Shown here one piece after another: positions 8,445-18,230 of a stretch of 64,000 bases of DNA. This DNA is from Nitrobacter hamburgensis X14 (GTDB taxonomy: Bacteria; Pseudomonadota; Alphaproteobacteria; Rhizobiales; Xanthobacteraceae): assembly GCF_000013885.1 (NCBI RefSeq), contig NC_007959.1, positions 62,001-126,000 of the forward strand. The letters are read 5' to 3'. The translations under genes were made by a program, and so were the position numbers. The notes beneath the pieces are model-generated. The model worked only from the letters and a program-made list of their open reading frames with translations. It had not been told where the DNA came from and ran no database searches. How positions within the stretch are numbered: the first letter of the stretch is position 1; each line of letters opens with the position of its first letter.

Positions 8445-9398
8445 ATGGCTACGAACAGCTCATCAAAAAACGTGATCTATGCGGCATTGGGGGGAAACCT
8501 GCTAGTTGCCGTGACCAAATTCATCGCTGCGCTCATCACTGGAAGTTCGTCGATGATCAGCGAGGCCGTCCATTCGTTGGTGGATACGGGTAATGAGACG
8601 CTGCTTCTCTATGGATATTCACGTGCCAGCCTACGGCCCGATGCGCACCATCCGCTGGGTTATGGGCGCGAACTCTATTTCTGGAGTTTCATTGTTGCAC
8701 TCTTGCTGTTCGCGCTTGGCGCTGGCGTCTCCTTTTACGAGGGTATCCTACATGTTGCCGCGCCCACCCGGATCGAAAATGCGTCGGTCAATTACATTGT
8801 CCTGAGTTGTTCGTTTCTGTTCGAGGGGGTGTCGTGGTGGATCGCGCTGAAATCTTTTCGCGCTTCCAAGGGGTCTATGCCTTACCTAGAAGCAATCACG
8901 ATGAGCAAGAATCCGCCCTCGTTCATGGTCCTTCTCGAAGACACCGCGGCCCTGATCGGCATCGTGATCGCGGCAGCCGGGATTTGGGCGGCCGATCATT
9001 TTGGGATACCTGCAATTGACGGCGGCGCATCGATTCTTATTGGCACGGTTCTGGCGGTCACAGCCGCGCTTCTTGCACGGGAGAGCAAGGGTCTGTTGAT
9101 TGGCGAGCGCGCCAGCGAAGCGATCAACAGTTCGGTCCTTTCGCTCGCTGAAAGTCAGCCAGGGGTTGAAGGTGCTAATGGTGTGATTACCGTCCATCTC
9201 TCGCCAGATCAGATTGTGGCGACCCTTAGTCTGGAATTTGCGGACGATCTCCGCACACCCCAGATCGAAGAATGCGTCACGGAACTCGAGCGACGGATCC
9301 GCGAAAAGCATCCTCAGATCGTCTCGCTCTTCGTGAAACCCCAGACCAGACGCATGTTTGAAGCTCTCCAGAAGCAGCGCTACATGTCGGGGTTGTGA
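8445..9398 (+). CDS. Cation diffusion facilitator (CDF) transporter, 317 aa
   Basis: Four or more membrane segments in the first 200 residues carry the CDF metal site: SEAVHSLVDTGNE (His43, Asp47) and the acidic LLEDTAALIG later on, with HPLGYGRE between. The last 100 residues form the cytoplasmic ferredoxin-like domain (GVEGANGVITVHLSPDQIVA, then LERRIREKHP). The site is His/Asp rather than Asp/Asp, in the manner of Zn-type and ZnT9-like members, so zinc or a similar divalent metal exported from the cytoplasm is the best guess. It stands alone, with an EcfG-like promoter upstream, consistent with metal homeostasis under stress. Confidence 0.88.
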   Translation: MATNSSSKNVIYAALGGNLLVAVTKFIAALITGSSSMISEAVHSLVDTGNETLLLYGYSRASLRPDAHHPLGYGRELYFWSFIVALLLFALGAGVSFYEGILHVAAPTRIENASVNYIVLSCSFLFEGVSWWIALKSFRASKGSMPYLEAITMSKNPPSFMVLLEDTAALIGIVIAAAGIWAADHFGIPAIDGGASILIGTVLAVTAALLARESKGLLIGERASEAINSSVLSLAESQPGVEGANGVITVHLSPDQIVATLSLEFADDLRTPQIEECVTELERRIREKHPQIVSLFVKPQTRRMFEALQKQRYMSGL

Positions 9399-9671
9399 GG
9401 GAAACGTAGTACTTGATAGCGGCGCGATGGCTTTCGGATATGTGAGCGTTGTCGTAACGCACCCAACGACCGGATCGTTCGGAACGCTCAGTTCAACGGT
9501 TTTGCCGCTTGTAATCTTTCGGACAGACAGCAAATCAGCCGCCTCCGTCCGCGTCGGCCGTCATAGATCGCCGCCAAAGCCAAAAGTGCGGCGCGCCTGC
9601 GGCTCGTCCTCGGCTCGCCTGGCCGCAGCCCGCGTCATCTGTCCCTCGGATAAGCACAAACGTGGCAACTT

Positions 9672-9777
9672 GCTCTTGAGAAAAGAGTGGAAAATGCCAC
9701 CACGTAAGCGGACCATAGCGAAGGTCCAGTTCGTCGTCACTTTCGGCGAGCGCTTTATCCGAGCAATGGCGGCATAA
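9672..9777 (+). pseudogene. IS256 transposase C-terminal scrap
   Basis: The frame reads KEWKMPPRKRTIAKVQFVV and FGERFIRAMAA, the usual end of an IS256-type transposase. It is closely similar to the C-terminus at 60447. Nothing upstream belongs to it. Confidence 0.75.
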
Positions 9778-10005
9778 TGTTCATCCGCCGCCCGCAGCCA
9801 TCCGTTGCCGTCACGTCCGAACATCACGACCAATAGCAGCAACGGTCCGATGATCAGAGCCCAATGTTCTGCGATAGCGACTCCTTCAGTAAGAGGAATA
9901 CAATCGCGCCGATCGCGTGCGAACCCGTGGTGAGTACTCTGACCGACATTGCCAAGCAGCTTCAGCGCGGTCGTTGCGTGACGTGAGGTTTTTGCTGTCC
10001 GGAAA

Positions 10006-10449
10006 TCAGGTGTTGTCGTTGGCATCGCCGTCATCATCGCGGTCCCGTCGGCCCGCGAGCAATCCCAGCGCCAGGCCGCCGACGGCGAGGATTGGAATCA
10101 GCTTCTTGATGCCGATCGCGCGCACCAGCTGAAGCCCCGCCGCCACCAGCATCGGATCGGCGAGAAGGCTTTGTGCCGCCGACCTGGCCGTCTTGGCGGC
10201 ACGTTTCTTCATGGCATTTCGCCGGATCGTATAGGTTGCGACCGCGATCAGGGTGATCAGGAAGAAGATCGCCGCGCCGGTCAGGCAGGCCTCGATCAGG
10301 CCGTAGTTTTGAAACACGAAGACGAACGCGGCGGCACACAGGAACAGGATTGTGACGAAGCCCGCGATAACCGCCACCCCGGCGAGCGACGTCAGCCGCA
10401 GGGCGTTGCCCGCGCTCTCCTTGAAGTCATCGATCGCCCGCTGAAACAT
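10006..10449 (-). CDS. Membrane protein of the phage holin-like/DUF1469 type, 147 aa
   Basis: It has an amphipathic N-terminus (MFQRAIDDFKESAGNALRL), two strong membrane segments (AGVAVIAGFVTILFLCAAAF and GAAIFFLITLIAVATYTI), a basic stretch (RRNAMKKRAAKTARSA), and a third hydrophobic segment (IPILAVGGLALGLLAG) before an acidic tail. This layout is typical of proteins encoded beside DUF883/YqjD genes; the DUF883 gene lies 113 bases upstream on the same strand. The two probably form one stress-induced operon from the EcfG-like promoter at 10970. Molecular role unknown. Confidence 0.75.
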   Translation of the reverse strand: MFQRAIDDFKESAGNALRLTSLAGVAVIAGFVTILFLCAAAFVFVFQNYGLIEACLTGAAIFFLITLIAVATYTIRRNAMKKRAAKTARSAAQSLLADPMLVAAGLQLVRAIGIKKLIPILAVGGLALGLLAGRRDRDDDGDANDNT

Positions 10450-10562
10450 TCAACGCCTCGCCCCGATTCGAAATCAATTGTCAGATAAACCGCTGGCGCG
10501 TTCAGGCCGGCGGCGACCCACAGGATATCTGCGGCCGCGCCAACCCGATCGGCAGAAATAAA

Positions 10563-10934
10563 TTACCGGCGCCAGGTTACGCCGATCAAAAATCCCAGTC
10601 CGATCGCAAGTCCCACTGTTGCGAGGGGACGCTGCTGGATCGCCTCCTCAAGAGTATCCTCGATCGAGGATACGGCGTTTTGCGCCGCATCGATGGCCGC
10701 ATTGCCGCGCTCTGACACATCGGAGAGGACGGAGTCCACGTTGGCCCTGGCCTGCTTGTAGCCGCGGCGAGTCTGCTTCTTGGCGGTGCCGGTCAACGTA
10801 CCGAGCGCGTCGGAGACCTGATCGGCCAGGGCGGCAATATCGCTTTTCACGGATGATAAATCCTTTTCAAGGCGTTCGTAGGTCGCTTTATCCGTCAAGT
10901 TCATCATCGCACCCTCGCCATCGCTGCTCGACAT
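10563..10934 (-). CDS. DUF883 (ElaB/YqjD-like) protein, 123 aa
   Basis: The protein is a long amphipathic helix with heptad character (YERLEKDLSSVKSDIAALAD) followed by a glycine-zipper-like membrane anchor and a basic end (ATVGLAIGLGFLIGVTWRR). This is the form of the ElaB/YqjD/DUF883 family, C-tail-anchored inner-membrane proteins that in E. coli associate with ribosomes in stationary phase. The ATG at 10934 has CAGGAGC 7 bases upstream. An exact EcfG-like promoter ends about 35 bases before the start. The IS30 remnant lies immediately upstream of that promoter and has left it intact. Confidence 0.88.
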   Translation of the reverse strand: MSSSDGEGAMMNLTDKATYERLEKDLSSVKSDIAALADQVSDALGTLTGTAKKQTRRGYKQARANVDSVLSDVSERGNAAIDAAQNAVSSIEDTLEEAIQQRPLATVGLAIGLGFLIGVTWRR

Positions 10935-10969
10935 TTAAAGCTCCTGAAACTGAAAGCATGTCCGGCATA

Positions 10970-10994
10970 AACGTGCTGTCGCGCCGTAAGTTCC
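10970..10994 (-). promoter_or_regulatory. EcfG-like promoter, exact consensus
   Basis: Minus strand GGAAC (10994-10990), 16 bases, CGTT (10973-10970); start codon of the DUF883 gene 36 bases downstream. Confidence 0.7.
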
Positions 10995-11044
10995 GGCAGC
11001 GCCGGGTCTACCCGGCGGGGAACTGCGGCGAGTTACCGTCAGAT

Positions 11045-11600
11045 GATCCTTGACAATGAGTGCGACGATGAGAAGCGGCGACGAGAGAAAACCTCCATCG
11101 GCCTCGCACAACCAGGTCCAGAACGCGAGCGCGATAAACACCGCCAGCGCGTTCAGCAACAGTCGTCGGCCGAGATTGTGGAAGTTTCGTTCTCGCTTTT
11201 GGCCCGCTCGCGGAGTAGCGCCGCCGGCCTGAACAAAGAGTGCTTGATAGATGGCTTCGTGGCTGATGCGCATCGTCTTGTCATTCGGGAAGTCGATCGG
11301 CAAGCGCCGGGCAATCTGTTTCGGACTCCAGGCGTTGGCCCCTCGCCGATCCTTTCGCGGGCCATGCCGACGGCCCTTCCACGAAAAGTCGGGACCAGGG
11401 ATTGCAGCGCCGCTTGGGGTCATGACAACGCCAGCCAGTCGCGGCTCCAAGGCGCAAGCTTCTGTTGAGCACAAGCTTGGTCGGTTAGATCGGGCCGATC
11501 GTTCGGCGTGCCATTGGGCTGTCGATGCGCGATACTCTATGCGACCGCTGCGCGTCGCGGCATTGCGTTGTAGCTCACGGGAGACGGATCGGCCAAGTCG
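11045..11600 (-). pseudogene. IS30-family transposase fragments fused to a membrane-protein scrap
   Basis: On the minus strand SPKQIARRLPIDFPNDKTMR and ISHEAIYQALFVQAGG are an IS30 transposase core (compare SPEQIAGWLKxxYP and VSHETIYxSLFVQ). Pieces of its N-terminal part lie in other frames up to about 11600. Immediately after, in the same open frame, LLLNALAVFIALAFWTWLCE and GGFLSSPLLIVALIVKDHL look like two membrane segments of an unrelated small protein, so this is a junction between two broken genes. Confidence 0.65.
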
Positions 11601-11770
11601 GCGTCCAGTCTCGCGTCTTGAAAAGCTCTGAACGCGAAAAAGCGCGATCTCCTTGCGTTCCGCAAACGAGGACACGCCCGGACAACGGTTGATGGTATGG
11701 ATGGCTCCTGCTCCCGGCGTCACGTTGCGCCATAATCGGATGTTGTTGTCCCTGAGCAGAGGAGCCATCC

Positions 11771-12031
11771 ATGTCCGAGCTTGCCACAGTCGGTATCGAC
11801 CTCGCAAAGAGCGTCATTCAGATCCATGGTGTAGATGAAAGCGGTCGAGTTCTCGTTCGCCGCCAACTTCGCCGAAGCCAGTTGCTTGCGTTTTTCGAGA
11901 AGCATCCGCGATGCCTGATCGGCATGGAGGCTTGCGCAGGCTCTCATGACTGGGGGCGCAGGCTTCGGGAGATGGGGCATGACGTCCGTCTGATGCCGCC
12001 GTCTTATGTGAAGCCTTTCGGTGCGCCCTGA
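11771..12031 (+). pseudogene. IS110-family transposase, N-terminal fragment
   Basis: MSELATVGIDLAKSVIQIHG, LIGMEACAGSHDWGR and LMPPSYVKPF are the start of an IS110 DEDD transposase. The frame ends directly after VKPF, where the DARDAE motif should follow. The ATG lies at the end of a long inverted repeat: GGATGGCTCCT at about 11699 and AGGAGCCATCC at about 11760. Confidence 0.8.
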
Positions 12032-12038
12032 ACCGTAC

Positions 12039-12125
12039 AGGCGCGAACGTTCCGGTGGAAGATACGTTCGTAGAAACGCGTCGGCGCTTGAACGGCCCGC
12101 CGGTTGAAGCCGGCGGGTTGGTTTG
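12039..12125 (+). repeat. Repeated intergenic element with hairpin (inverted partner near 58331-58412)
   Basis: GCGAACGTTCCGGTGGAAGA, then GTCGGCGCTTGA and CCCGCCGGTTGAAGCCGGC recur in the same order on the opposite strand at 58331-58412. It contains the GTTCC of a former EcfG-like promoter and a terminator-like GCCGG hairpin. Confidence 0.7.
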
Positions 12126-12463
12126 CTCCTTCCCGCTCGCGTCAGTACCTCGCGTCGCGATGCCTGTCTGACCGCTATGCCGACGAGCTTATCCGCGGGC
12201 TGGATTGGCGAAAGGGTCCTGGGCGTTCGGGAGCAGAAGATTACGCAGGCCGAGGCCGACGGCAACGATCGACGCATGGGCAAACTCACCGGGATTGCAG
12301 CCAGAAAAGTAGGGGCACCTCCAATTGATCAGCGCGCGGCGCGAGCGCCGGCTTCCGACCCCCGCCTGCAGTTTTTGCCGTCGACCCGAAACTTAGTTCA
12401 GTCGGAGGTGTTGGGTATGCTGAGGAGTGCAAATGGGATCTCGCTCAACCATGGAGGCTTCTG
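12126..12463. other. Stretch without a recognisable gene
   Basis: No family is recognised in any frame. Its last 120 bases are shared, inverted, with the region just beyond 57618, so it belongs to the duplicated block described for the gene at 12464. Confidence 0.5.
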
Positions 12464-12946
12464 ATGTGCGATTACAGTTTGCAACACGTTGCGTCCCGTC
12501 CCGCCGCCGCTGGCCAGCGACTGGTGACGACGAGGTTCCCCACATCGATGACGCGCGGTTTCACCGAAGTCGGTGATCCCGCCGTCGTGATTTGCCTACT
12601 TCCGGGCACGGAAATTGCGTTTGAGCGCGAGGTCAAGGCCGTGCCGAACTTTCCCTTGATGCCGAAGCGTCGGATCGGCGATCGGGTGGCGCGTTTCCGC
12701 CAAGTCGCACTCGACAAGCCGACCGCGCATCACGACGCGCTCGAATTCGCCAACGGCGAGATCGTGTTGCTCACCCGTCTGGTCGAAGGCCAGATCGCCA
12801 TCGTGCTGCAGCTTCCGCATGGCGCGGTGCGCGCGACGGCGGCCGAGCCGGGCGCCACGCGGTCGCAAGGCGCGCCGGCTGCCGCACCGCGCGAGAGGGA
12901 TGCTGTTTTCCTGCGGGGCCATGCATTCATCCAAAGGCCCGAATGA
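12464..12946 (+). CDS. Conserved hypothetical protein, 160 aa (paralogue broken at 57180)
   Basis: The ATG at 12464 follows GGAGGCTTCTG. The protein (MCDYSLQHVASRPAAAGQRL, then GEPAVVICLLPGTEIAFE-type sequence, VARFRQVALDKPTAHHDALE and EIVLLTRLVEGQIAIVLQLP) has no signal peptide or membrane segment and looks like a small beta-rich cytoplasmic domain. A paralogue with about 90% identical residues over the first 65 is encoded, frameshifted, at 57180-57618 on the opposite strand. I do not recognise a named domain. The C-terminal 25 residues are not shared with the paralogue and may be read-through. Confidence 0.65.
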   Translation: MCDYSLQHVASRPAAAGQRLVTTRFPTSMTRGFTEVGDPAVVICLLPGTEIAFEREVKAVPNFPLMPKRRIGDRVARFRQVALDKPTAHHDALEFANGEIVLLTRLVEGQIAIVLQLPHGAVRATAAEPGATRSQGAPAAAPRERDAVFLRGHAFIQRPE

Positions 12947-13495
12947 GACGCCCGCCCCTGGGAGCACATCTCCCAGTTCGTCCCGAGCGAGACGACATGC
13001 TGAGAGGTGGACACTTAGAGCCTGTTTGGAAAATCAGGGATGAGCGTTTCTGCGGATGAGGACACCGGCCATGGCGACATGGATCATGGCGGTTGAGACG
13101 TCGATGCGGCGCTCGTAATCGCGCACGAGTCTGCGCCAGCGGATCATCCAGCCGAAAGTTCGTTCGATCACCCAGCGGCGCGGCAGGACTTCGAAGCCCT
13201 TCTGCCCGTCGCGGCGTCGGATGATTTCGATCACGAACTGCAGATAGGCGGCCTTGTCCATCAGTTTCAGTCGGTCGTAGGCGGCGTCGGCGAACAGATG
13301 TTTTATCCACGGCCAGCGTTTGCGAATCGCATCGAGGGTCGCTTGCGCGCCTGCGCTGTCGGAGATGTCGGCGGTTGTCAGATTGACCATCAGCAATCGC
13401 CCGTCCGTGTCGACCGCGATGTGGCGCTTTCGGCCGACGATTTGTAGAGTCGAGGACGGGCGCGATGGCATTGCCCCGTTTCCCGTCCCCGCTCA

Positions 13496-13533
<38 letters not shown>

Positions 13534-13541
13534 GACTGGCT

Positions 13542-14870
13542 TCACCGCAAGGCCCACGGCGACGACCGACTGCGCTCGCGTCGAAGGCATCGGACGGCCA
13601 ATTCCCCATAGACATGTTCTCGGGAGAACTGGTCCGCTCCACGCCCCTGCACTTTGTGTCGTTGACGGAGGAAGTGCCGCGTTCGGTCATAGACATGCTG
13701 ATCGACGGCCTCGTATGCCGACGCGAGGGCGCCGTAGGAGAAGTAGGCCGACCAACCGCGCAGAACGCGGTTCAACCGTGCTCGCACTTCGTCCCAAGCG
13801 CCCTTGTTGCCGGGCACCAGCAGTTCGCCAATCTTCACCTTGACCCGCTGCATGCTCTTCTTGGACGAGCTCGCCCCCAAGTACCAGCGACCTCCATTGG
13901 GAAGGTGGCGCGGTCCCAGTGTGTAGCCAAGGAAGTCGAAGCCTTCACGCCGGGCATTCTTCACCGAGGTTTTCGCCTCGTTAAGCGTCAGCCCGAGTTT
14001 CGTCATCACCGCCCTCGTCCAGGTCAGAGCCTCTTCCGCGTGTCCGCGGCTGAGGATGACGAAGTCGTCGGCATAGGAGATGACATGTGCGTGGAACACC
14101 TCGCCGCGCCCCGTCAACCGCCAATGCTTCAGGAATCGGTTCATGTAGATGACGGAGAGCAACGGACTGGCGACCCCACCCTGGGGGGTGCCGCGAGTGC
14201 TGCTCTTGCCGCCGCTCATGTGCCGTTTCCCGTCGCCATCCCGTTCCTCGACTGGCACTTGCAGCCACAGCTTGATCAGCCGCAGCACATTCCGGTCGAG
14301 AACGCGGCGGGCCACCGATCGGAGGAGGTCCGCGTGCGGGATCGTGTCGAAATACTTCGACAAGTCGGCATCGACTACGTCGGTGTAGCCCCGGCATAGC
14401 AGCCGGTGCGTTTCCTTGACGGCATCGATCGCGCTCCGACGCGGCCGATAGCCGTAGGCACTGTCCTCGAAGCCCGCCTCGAAGATTGGCTCCAGCACGA
14501 TCTTGGCTGCGGCCTGAACCACCCGGTCCCGGATCGTCGGGATGCCGAGCGGACGTTCGCCGCCGCCAGGCTTTGGGATCATCACCCGCCGCACTGGATC
14601 AGGCTGGTAGGTCTTCGAGACGAGGTCCTCGCGCAAGCCCGCCAGCCACGCGTCTACACCCGCTCCCTCGATCTGTCCGAAGGTCATCCCGTCCACGCCT
14701 GGCGCACCCGCATTGGCGCGGGCAAGCGTATAGGCCCGCAGAAGGACGTCCTCACGACAGATTTTGTCGTAGAGAATGTAAAAGCGGAAAGCAGGCTCAG
14801 CCTTCGCCTTGCAGTACAGCTTTCTCTGAAGGCTCCTGATCTTATCGGGTGTTTCGAGGCTCATCGCCAA
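13542..14870 (-). CDS. ltrA: Group II intron reverse transcriptase/maturase, 442 aa
   Basis: Reverse transcriptase blocks are present in order: RRVMIPKPGGGERPLGIPTI (about residues 93-112), YGYRPRRSAIDAV, DVVDADLSKYFDTIPH, RGTPQGGVASPLLSVIYMN and the catalytic HVISYADDFVILSR (YADD). The maturase (GIIM-type X) domain follows with RLNRVLRGWSAYFSYG. No C-terminal HNH endonuclease is visible, as in endonuclease-free introns. The gene lies in the intron's domain IV region and ends 11 bases before domain V. It should fold with the intron RNA, assist its splicing and copy it during retrohoming. Confidence 0.92.
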   Translation of the reverse strand: MAMSLETPDKIRSLQRKLYCKAKAEPAFRFYILYDKICREDVLLRAYTLARANAGAPGVDGMTFGQIEGAGVDAWLAGLREDLVSKTYQPDPVRRVMIPKPGGGERPLGIPTIRDRVVQAAAKIVLEPIFEAGFEDSAYGYRPRRSAIDAVKETHRLLCRGYTDVVDADLSKYFDTIPHADLLRSVARRVLDRNVLRLIKLWLQVPVEERDGDGKRHMSGGKSSTRGTPQGGVASPLLSVIYMNRFLKHWRLTGRGEVFHAHVISYADDFVILSRGHAEEALTWTRAVMTKLGLTLNEAKTSVKNARREGFDFLGYTLGPRHLPNGGRWYLGASSSKKSMQRVKVKIGELLVPGNKGAWDEVRARLNRVLRGWSAYFSYGALASAYEAVDQHVYDRTRHFLRQRHKVQGRGADQFSREHVYGELAVRCLRRERSRSSPWALR

Positions 14871-15930
14871 TCACCCCCACTTCGCCAACTTCGAAAGCGC
14901 ACCAGAAGTCAGGATCCTTTCCTCTGCCGGCGTTACCCGGCTTCGACGGTCATACGACCCTGTCCGACACCCGTCCGGTCCACCGCTCCGAAGCGGTGTT
15001 GAAGCCGCGACCTCCGACCCGGATGGGTCTCCCTCGATTACCCGCATCACCATTCCAACGTGCTGTGTCCAATACCCCGGCAGACCAGACAGGTGCGTTT
15101 GTCGATTGCTTCCCTGTCTGCGCGGCCTTCCCCGAGCAAAAGGCGGGTCGGCGTCTGCATCGACTCTTTCGAGGCCTGCTCGAACTTCACTCACGTTACG
15201 GCCCGTTGGATCGCTCGGCCGCCCAAGGCGGCCTTTGTCACGAGGCTTCGACGAGGCCAGTTGCCCGGCCGCGCCGCTCGTCAGCTTCCGGATCAATCGA
15301 CAACTCTCCGGATGGAACCTTCCTCCATAGATGATGCGCGCCTTCGAGGCGCACTCTTGCCGGCGTCATAGCCGCGCGCCTCGCTATGCGGGGCTTTGAC
15401 CGACTGGCTGTCGATCACCGCAGCCGACGGGCTTGCTTCGCGACCTTGCCGTTCCCGATCGAGCATCAGTTCGACGTCATGGATCGTCTGGAACAAGAAG
15501 CGCCGCGCCAACTCGCGGAACCAGCCATAAACCGTCCGCCAGTGACCGAAATGCACGGGCAGCATCCGCCAGCCGCAGCCCGAGCGCACGAGATAGCGCA
15601 CCGCGTTGATCACTTCGCGAAATTCGACTTCACGCGGCCAGCCCCGGCGTCCTGGTTTCGGCATCAGCGGCGCGATCCGTTCCCATTCCTCGTCCGTCAG
15701 ATCAGACCGATATCGCTTGGTCTTTCGGGCGATCCTGGCCATCTGGCTTCGCTGCTTGCGTGTCCACATCCCAAGTGTGAATCATATTCGCTGCGATACC
15801 GGAATCCCCGCCTAGCCCAATTTTCAAACAGATGGGGTGATTGGGGTCTCGGCCGATGGGCGGCTGCTCCTGTCAGGATGTGAGAACGTGGTCGGTGTCG
15901 AACCGCCACAAGCATCGCGAAGGAGCAGCC

Positions 15931-16980
15931 ATGAAGTATTTTGCCGGACTTGACGTGTCTTTGGAAGAGACCACGATCTGCGTCGTCGACGAGAGCGGCC
16001 GGATCGTGAAGGAAGCACGAGCGCAGAGCGAACCTGAGGCATTGAGCGAAGCCTTACGGGAGGTTGATCTGCCGCTGGAGCGGATCGGGCTGGAGGCCTG
16101 TTCGCTGACGGCTTGGCTTCACGACGGGCTGCGCGCCAAAGGGCTGGCGACGATCTGCATCGAGACGCGTCAGGCCAACGCGGCGATGAAGACGATGCCG
16201 AACAAAACCGATCGCAACGATGCGCGTGCACTGGCGCAGATCATGCGTACCGGCTGGTACCGGCAGGTGCATGTCAAGAGCCGGCAATGCCGGCTGTGGC
16301 GCTCCCTTCTGGTCGCCCGACGGACGGTCCTCAACGAGATGCGCACCATCGAGAACGTGGTGCGCGCGATTCTGCGGGAGGCCGGCATCAAACTCGGCAC
16401 GCCGTCGCGAACCGTCTTCGTCGGTCGCGTCCGGGAAGTCGCCAGCAGCGACGCCTCGGTGATGCCGCTCGTCACCCCGTTGCTTGCGATCCTCGCCATG
16501 ATGCTGCGCGAGTTCGCCCGCCTGACCAAGCAGGTCCTCGATATCGTCCGCGAGGAGAAGGTTTGCCGGCGCCTGATGAGCGTTCCTGGCGTCGGGCCGA
16601 TCACGGCGCTGGCTTTTCGGGCGACGATCGACCGGCCGGAGCGGTTCGGCTCCTCGCGGGCGGTGGGAGCGCATCTGGGTCTGACGCCGGCACGGTATCA
16701 ATCGGGTAAAACAGACATTCAGTGCAAGATCAGCCGATGCGGCGATGAACTCGCGCGGACGGCGCTCTACGAGGCTGCCCATAGTTTGCTCGTGCGCAGC
16801 CGCAAATGGTCGAGCCTGCGGGCCTGGGGCATGAAGATCGCGAAGGGCCGCGGCATGGCCCGTGCCCGGGTCGCCGTCGCCCGCAAGCTCGTCGTCGTGC
16901 TGCATCGCATGTGGAGCGACAAAACCGAGTTCCGCTTCGGCAAGCAGACCGGGACGACCACCGGCCTGGTCGGAGCCTGA
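15931..16980 (+). CDS. IS110-family transposase, 349 aa, intact
   Basis: The DEDD domain starts MKYFAGLDVSLEETTICVVD (Asp8), with GLEACSLTAWL and KTDRNDARALAQIMRTGWY; the C-terminal Tnp_20 domain has LMSVPGVGPITALAFRATI and the serine-bearing region LGLTPARYQSGK. The ATG at 15931 has AAGGAG 6 bases upstream. The frame is complete. The element's non-coding flanks probably extend to about 17230. It sits about 95 bases from the end of the intron-bearing IS5. Confidence 0.9.
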   Translation: MKYFAGLDVSLEETTICVVDESGRIVKEARAQSEPEALSEALREVDLPLERIGLEACSLTAWLHDGLRAKGLATICIETRQANAAMKTMPNKTDRNDARALAQIMRTGWYRQVHVKSRQCRLWRSLLVARRTVLNEMRTIENVVRAILREAGIKLGTPSRTVFVGRVREVASSDASVMPLVTPLLAILAMMLREFARLTKQVLDIVREEKVCRRLMSVPGVGPITALAFRATIDRPERFGSSRAVGAHLGLTPARYQSGKTDIQCKISRCGDELARTALYEAAHSLLVRSRKWSSLRAWGMKIAKGRGMARARVAVARKLVVVLHRMWSDKTEFRFGKQTGTTTGLVGA

Positions 16981-17287
16981 GGAGACAAGAGGAGCACAAG
17001 GAGTTCGCCCGGAGGGTGAAGCGGATCGTTCCCGTGGGGACGAAGGGCAAGATGATCTCGCTGAGAGTCTGGAGCCTGTCGGCAAGTTGCCTGCAAGGTC
17101 GTGAAACAGATTGAGACACCTCGCCTTCCTGACCCCATCATGCGGCGGTTCTGCGCCGACCGCGGAGAGAAGCGCGTGACCCACGCGAACGAGACGACCA
17201 ACCTGGACGAGCGAGCAGGATCAGCTTGACTTCAAAGATCCCAATCAGAGAAGGCTCTTAGGCCAACTCATCCGGATTACAGCCCAA
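16981..17287 (+). other. Non-coding right flank of the IS110 element
   Basis: No gene seen. Long non-coding ends are usual for IS110-family elements, where one of them encodes a structured RNA. Confidence 0.45.
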
Positions 17288-17458
17288 GTGAGCGTTACTG
17301 GCGACGATATTCTGATGAGGTACCGTGCGCTGGCCGAAAGCTCCCGCAAAGCCGCTGAGCAGGCCCGCAGCGATTTTGATAAGCAGGCTTGGCTAGAAAT
17401 GGCGCGTGACTGGATGAAACTCGCAGGCAGCATCGAACGGCGTGCTGAAAGTTCTTGA
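17288..17458 (+). CDS. Small hypothetical protein, 56 aa
   Basis: The frame starts with GTG at 17288 (VTGDDILMRYRALAESSRK) and ends KLAGSIERRAESS. It is helical, charged and rich in Ala, Arg and Glu, of a type frequently seen in Bradyrhizobiaceae (RYRxLAExSRKAAEQ). An ATG nine codons later is an alternative start. It lies just after an IS110 element, so its promoter may have been lost. Confidence 0.5.
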   Translation: MSVTGDDILMRYRALAESSRKAAEQARSDFDKQAWLEMARDWMKLAGSIERRAESS

Positions 17459-17501
17459 ACATAATGGTCTGCCGGACGGACTCGTCCTTTGATGTTGGTA
17501 G

Positions 17502-17672
17502 TCACCCGCCGCCGGGACTGCCCTTCATATCTTCGCCCCGATCCTGCACCCCTTGCAACTCTCGTTCTGCGGTGTGCCAAAACTCTTCGTCGCGGCCTTC
17601 AGGTTTTCCGTGCTCCTCCCAGAGCTGCTTGGCACGTTGACGGATTTCTTCTTCTGAAGGTTTGGCTGTCAT
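17502..17672 (-). CDS. DUF2934 protein, 56 aa
   Basis: MTAKPSEEEIRQRAKQLWEE and HGKPEGRDEEFWHTAERELQ are the DUF2934 motif (IRxRAYxLWExxGxPxGRxxxxWxxAE), here covering nearly the whole protein. The ATG at 17672 is about 8 bases from GGGGA. An exact EcfG-like promoter ends 33 bases upstream. DUF2934 proteins are small and cytoplasmic, often stress-induced in Rhizobiales; activity unknown. Confidence 0.85.
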   Translation of the reverse strand: MTAKPSEEEIRQRAKQLWEEHGKPEGRDEEFWHTAERELQGVQDRGEDMKGSPGGG

Positions 17673-17704
17673 CACATTTTTTCCCCTAGTGTTCCGAGCG
17701 AGCC

Positions 17705-17729
17705 AACGTCCATCTGAAATATTCGTTCC
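17705..17729 (-). promoter_or_regulatory. EcfG-like promoter, exact consensus
   Basis: Minus strand GGAAC (17729-17725), 16 bases, CGTT (17708-17705), 33 bases before the DUF2934 start. Confidence 0.7.
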
Positions 17730-17776
17730 TCGCCGCTCAGTTTGGTCCAGATGGCAGCGTTCAGGTAAGTGTCGCC

Positions 17777-17853
17777 GGCGGGGCTTCGGCCCCGCCAATT
17801 CTCTTTTCTTGATGTCGCCGCACATTAAGGCCGCTCGTCCAGAGCGGCCTTTC
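17777..17853 (+). terminator. Two terminator-like hairpins
   Basis: GGCGGGG-CTTC-GGCCCCGCC followed by a T-rich run, and AAGGCCGCTC...AGAGCGGCCTTT. No intact gene precedes them on this strand, so they may belong to a lost one. Confidence 0.45.
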
Positions 17854-18230
17854 TCATGTCACTCGCTCGTTTGCGCCGATCGCTCATACTCGATCCTTTG
17901 CTAGATCGGCGAAGCACGTGAACTCGCTCTGGAACGACAGTATTACTGTCCCGTGGGCCCGTGACGCTATTTGCCGATTGATCTTTGCCTTGCGGCGATT
18001 GGCGATGCTGCTGGCAGTCTGGTACGATTTGTCTGATGTGAAGCTCGCCGGGCGCTGGACGATCGAGCTTCCTTTCGGCGCTTCTGCGGGTTTTCAGCTT
18101 CGGAGCCAGCGCCCGAACGCACGGCCTTCGTCCGTTTCCGCAAGGCCCTTGTGGATCATAAACTGGACAAGCCCCTGTTCGAGGCGATCACCGGCCAATT
18201 AAAGGCCAAAGCGATCCGAGTCCAGACTAG

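Noticed and set aside
11699..11770. Long inverted repeat GGATGGCTCCT...AGGAGCCATCC considered as a riboswitch or attenuator
   Set aside because: It lies directly before a truncated IS110 transposase start and is better explained as the structured end of that element. Part of it recurs near 27325 beside IS256 sequence.
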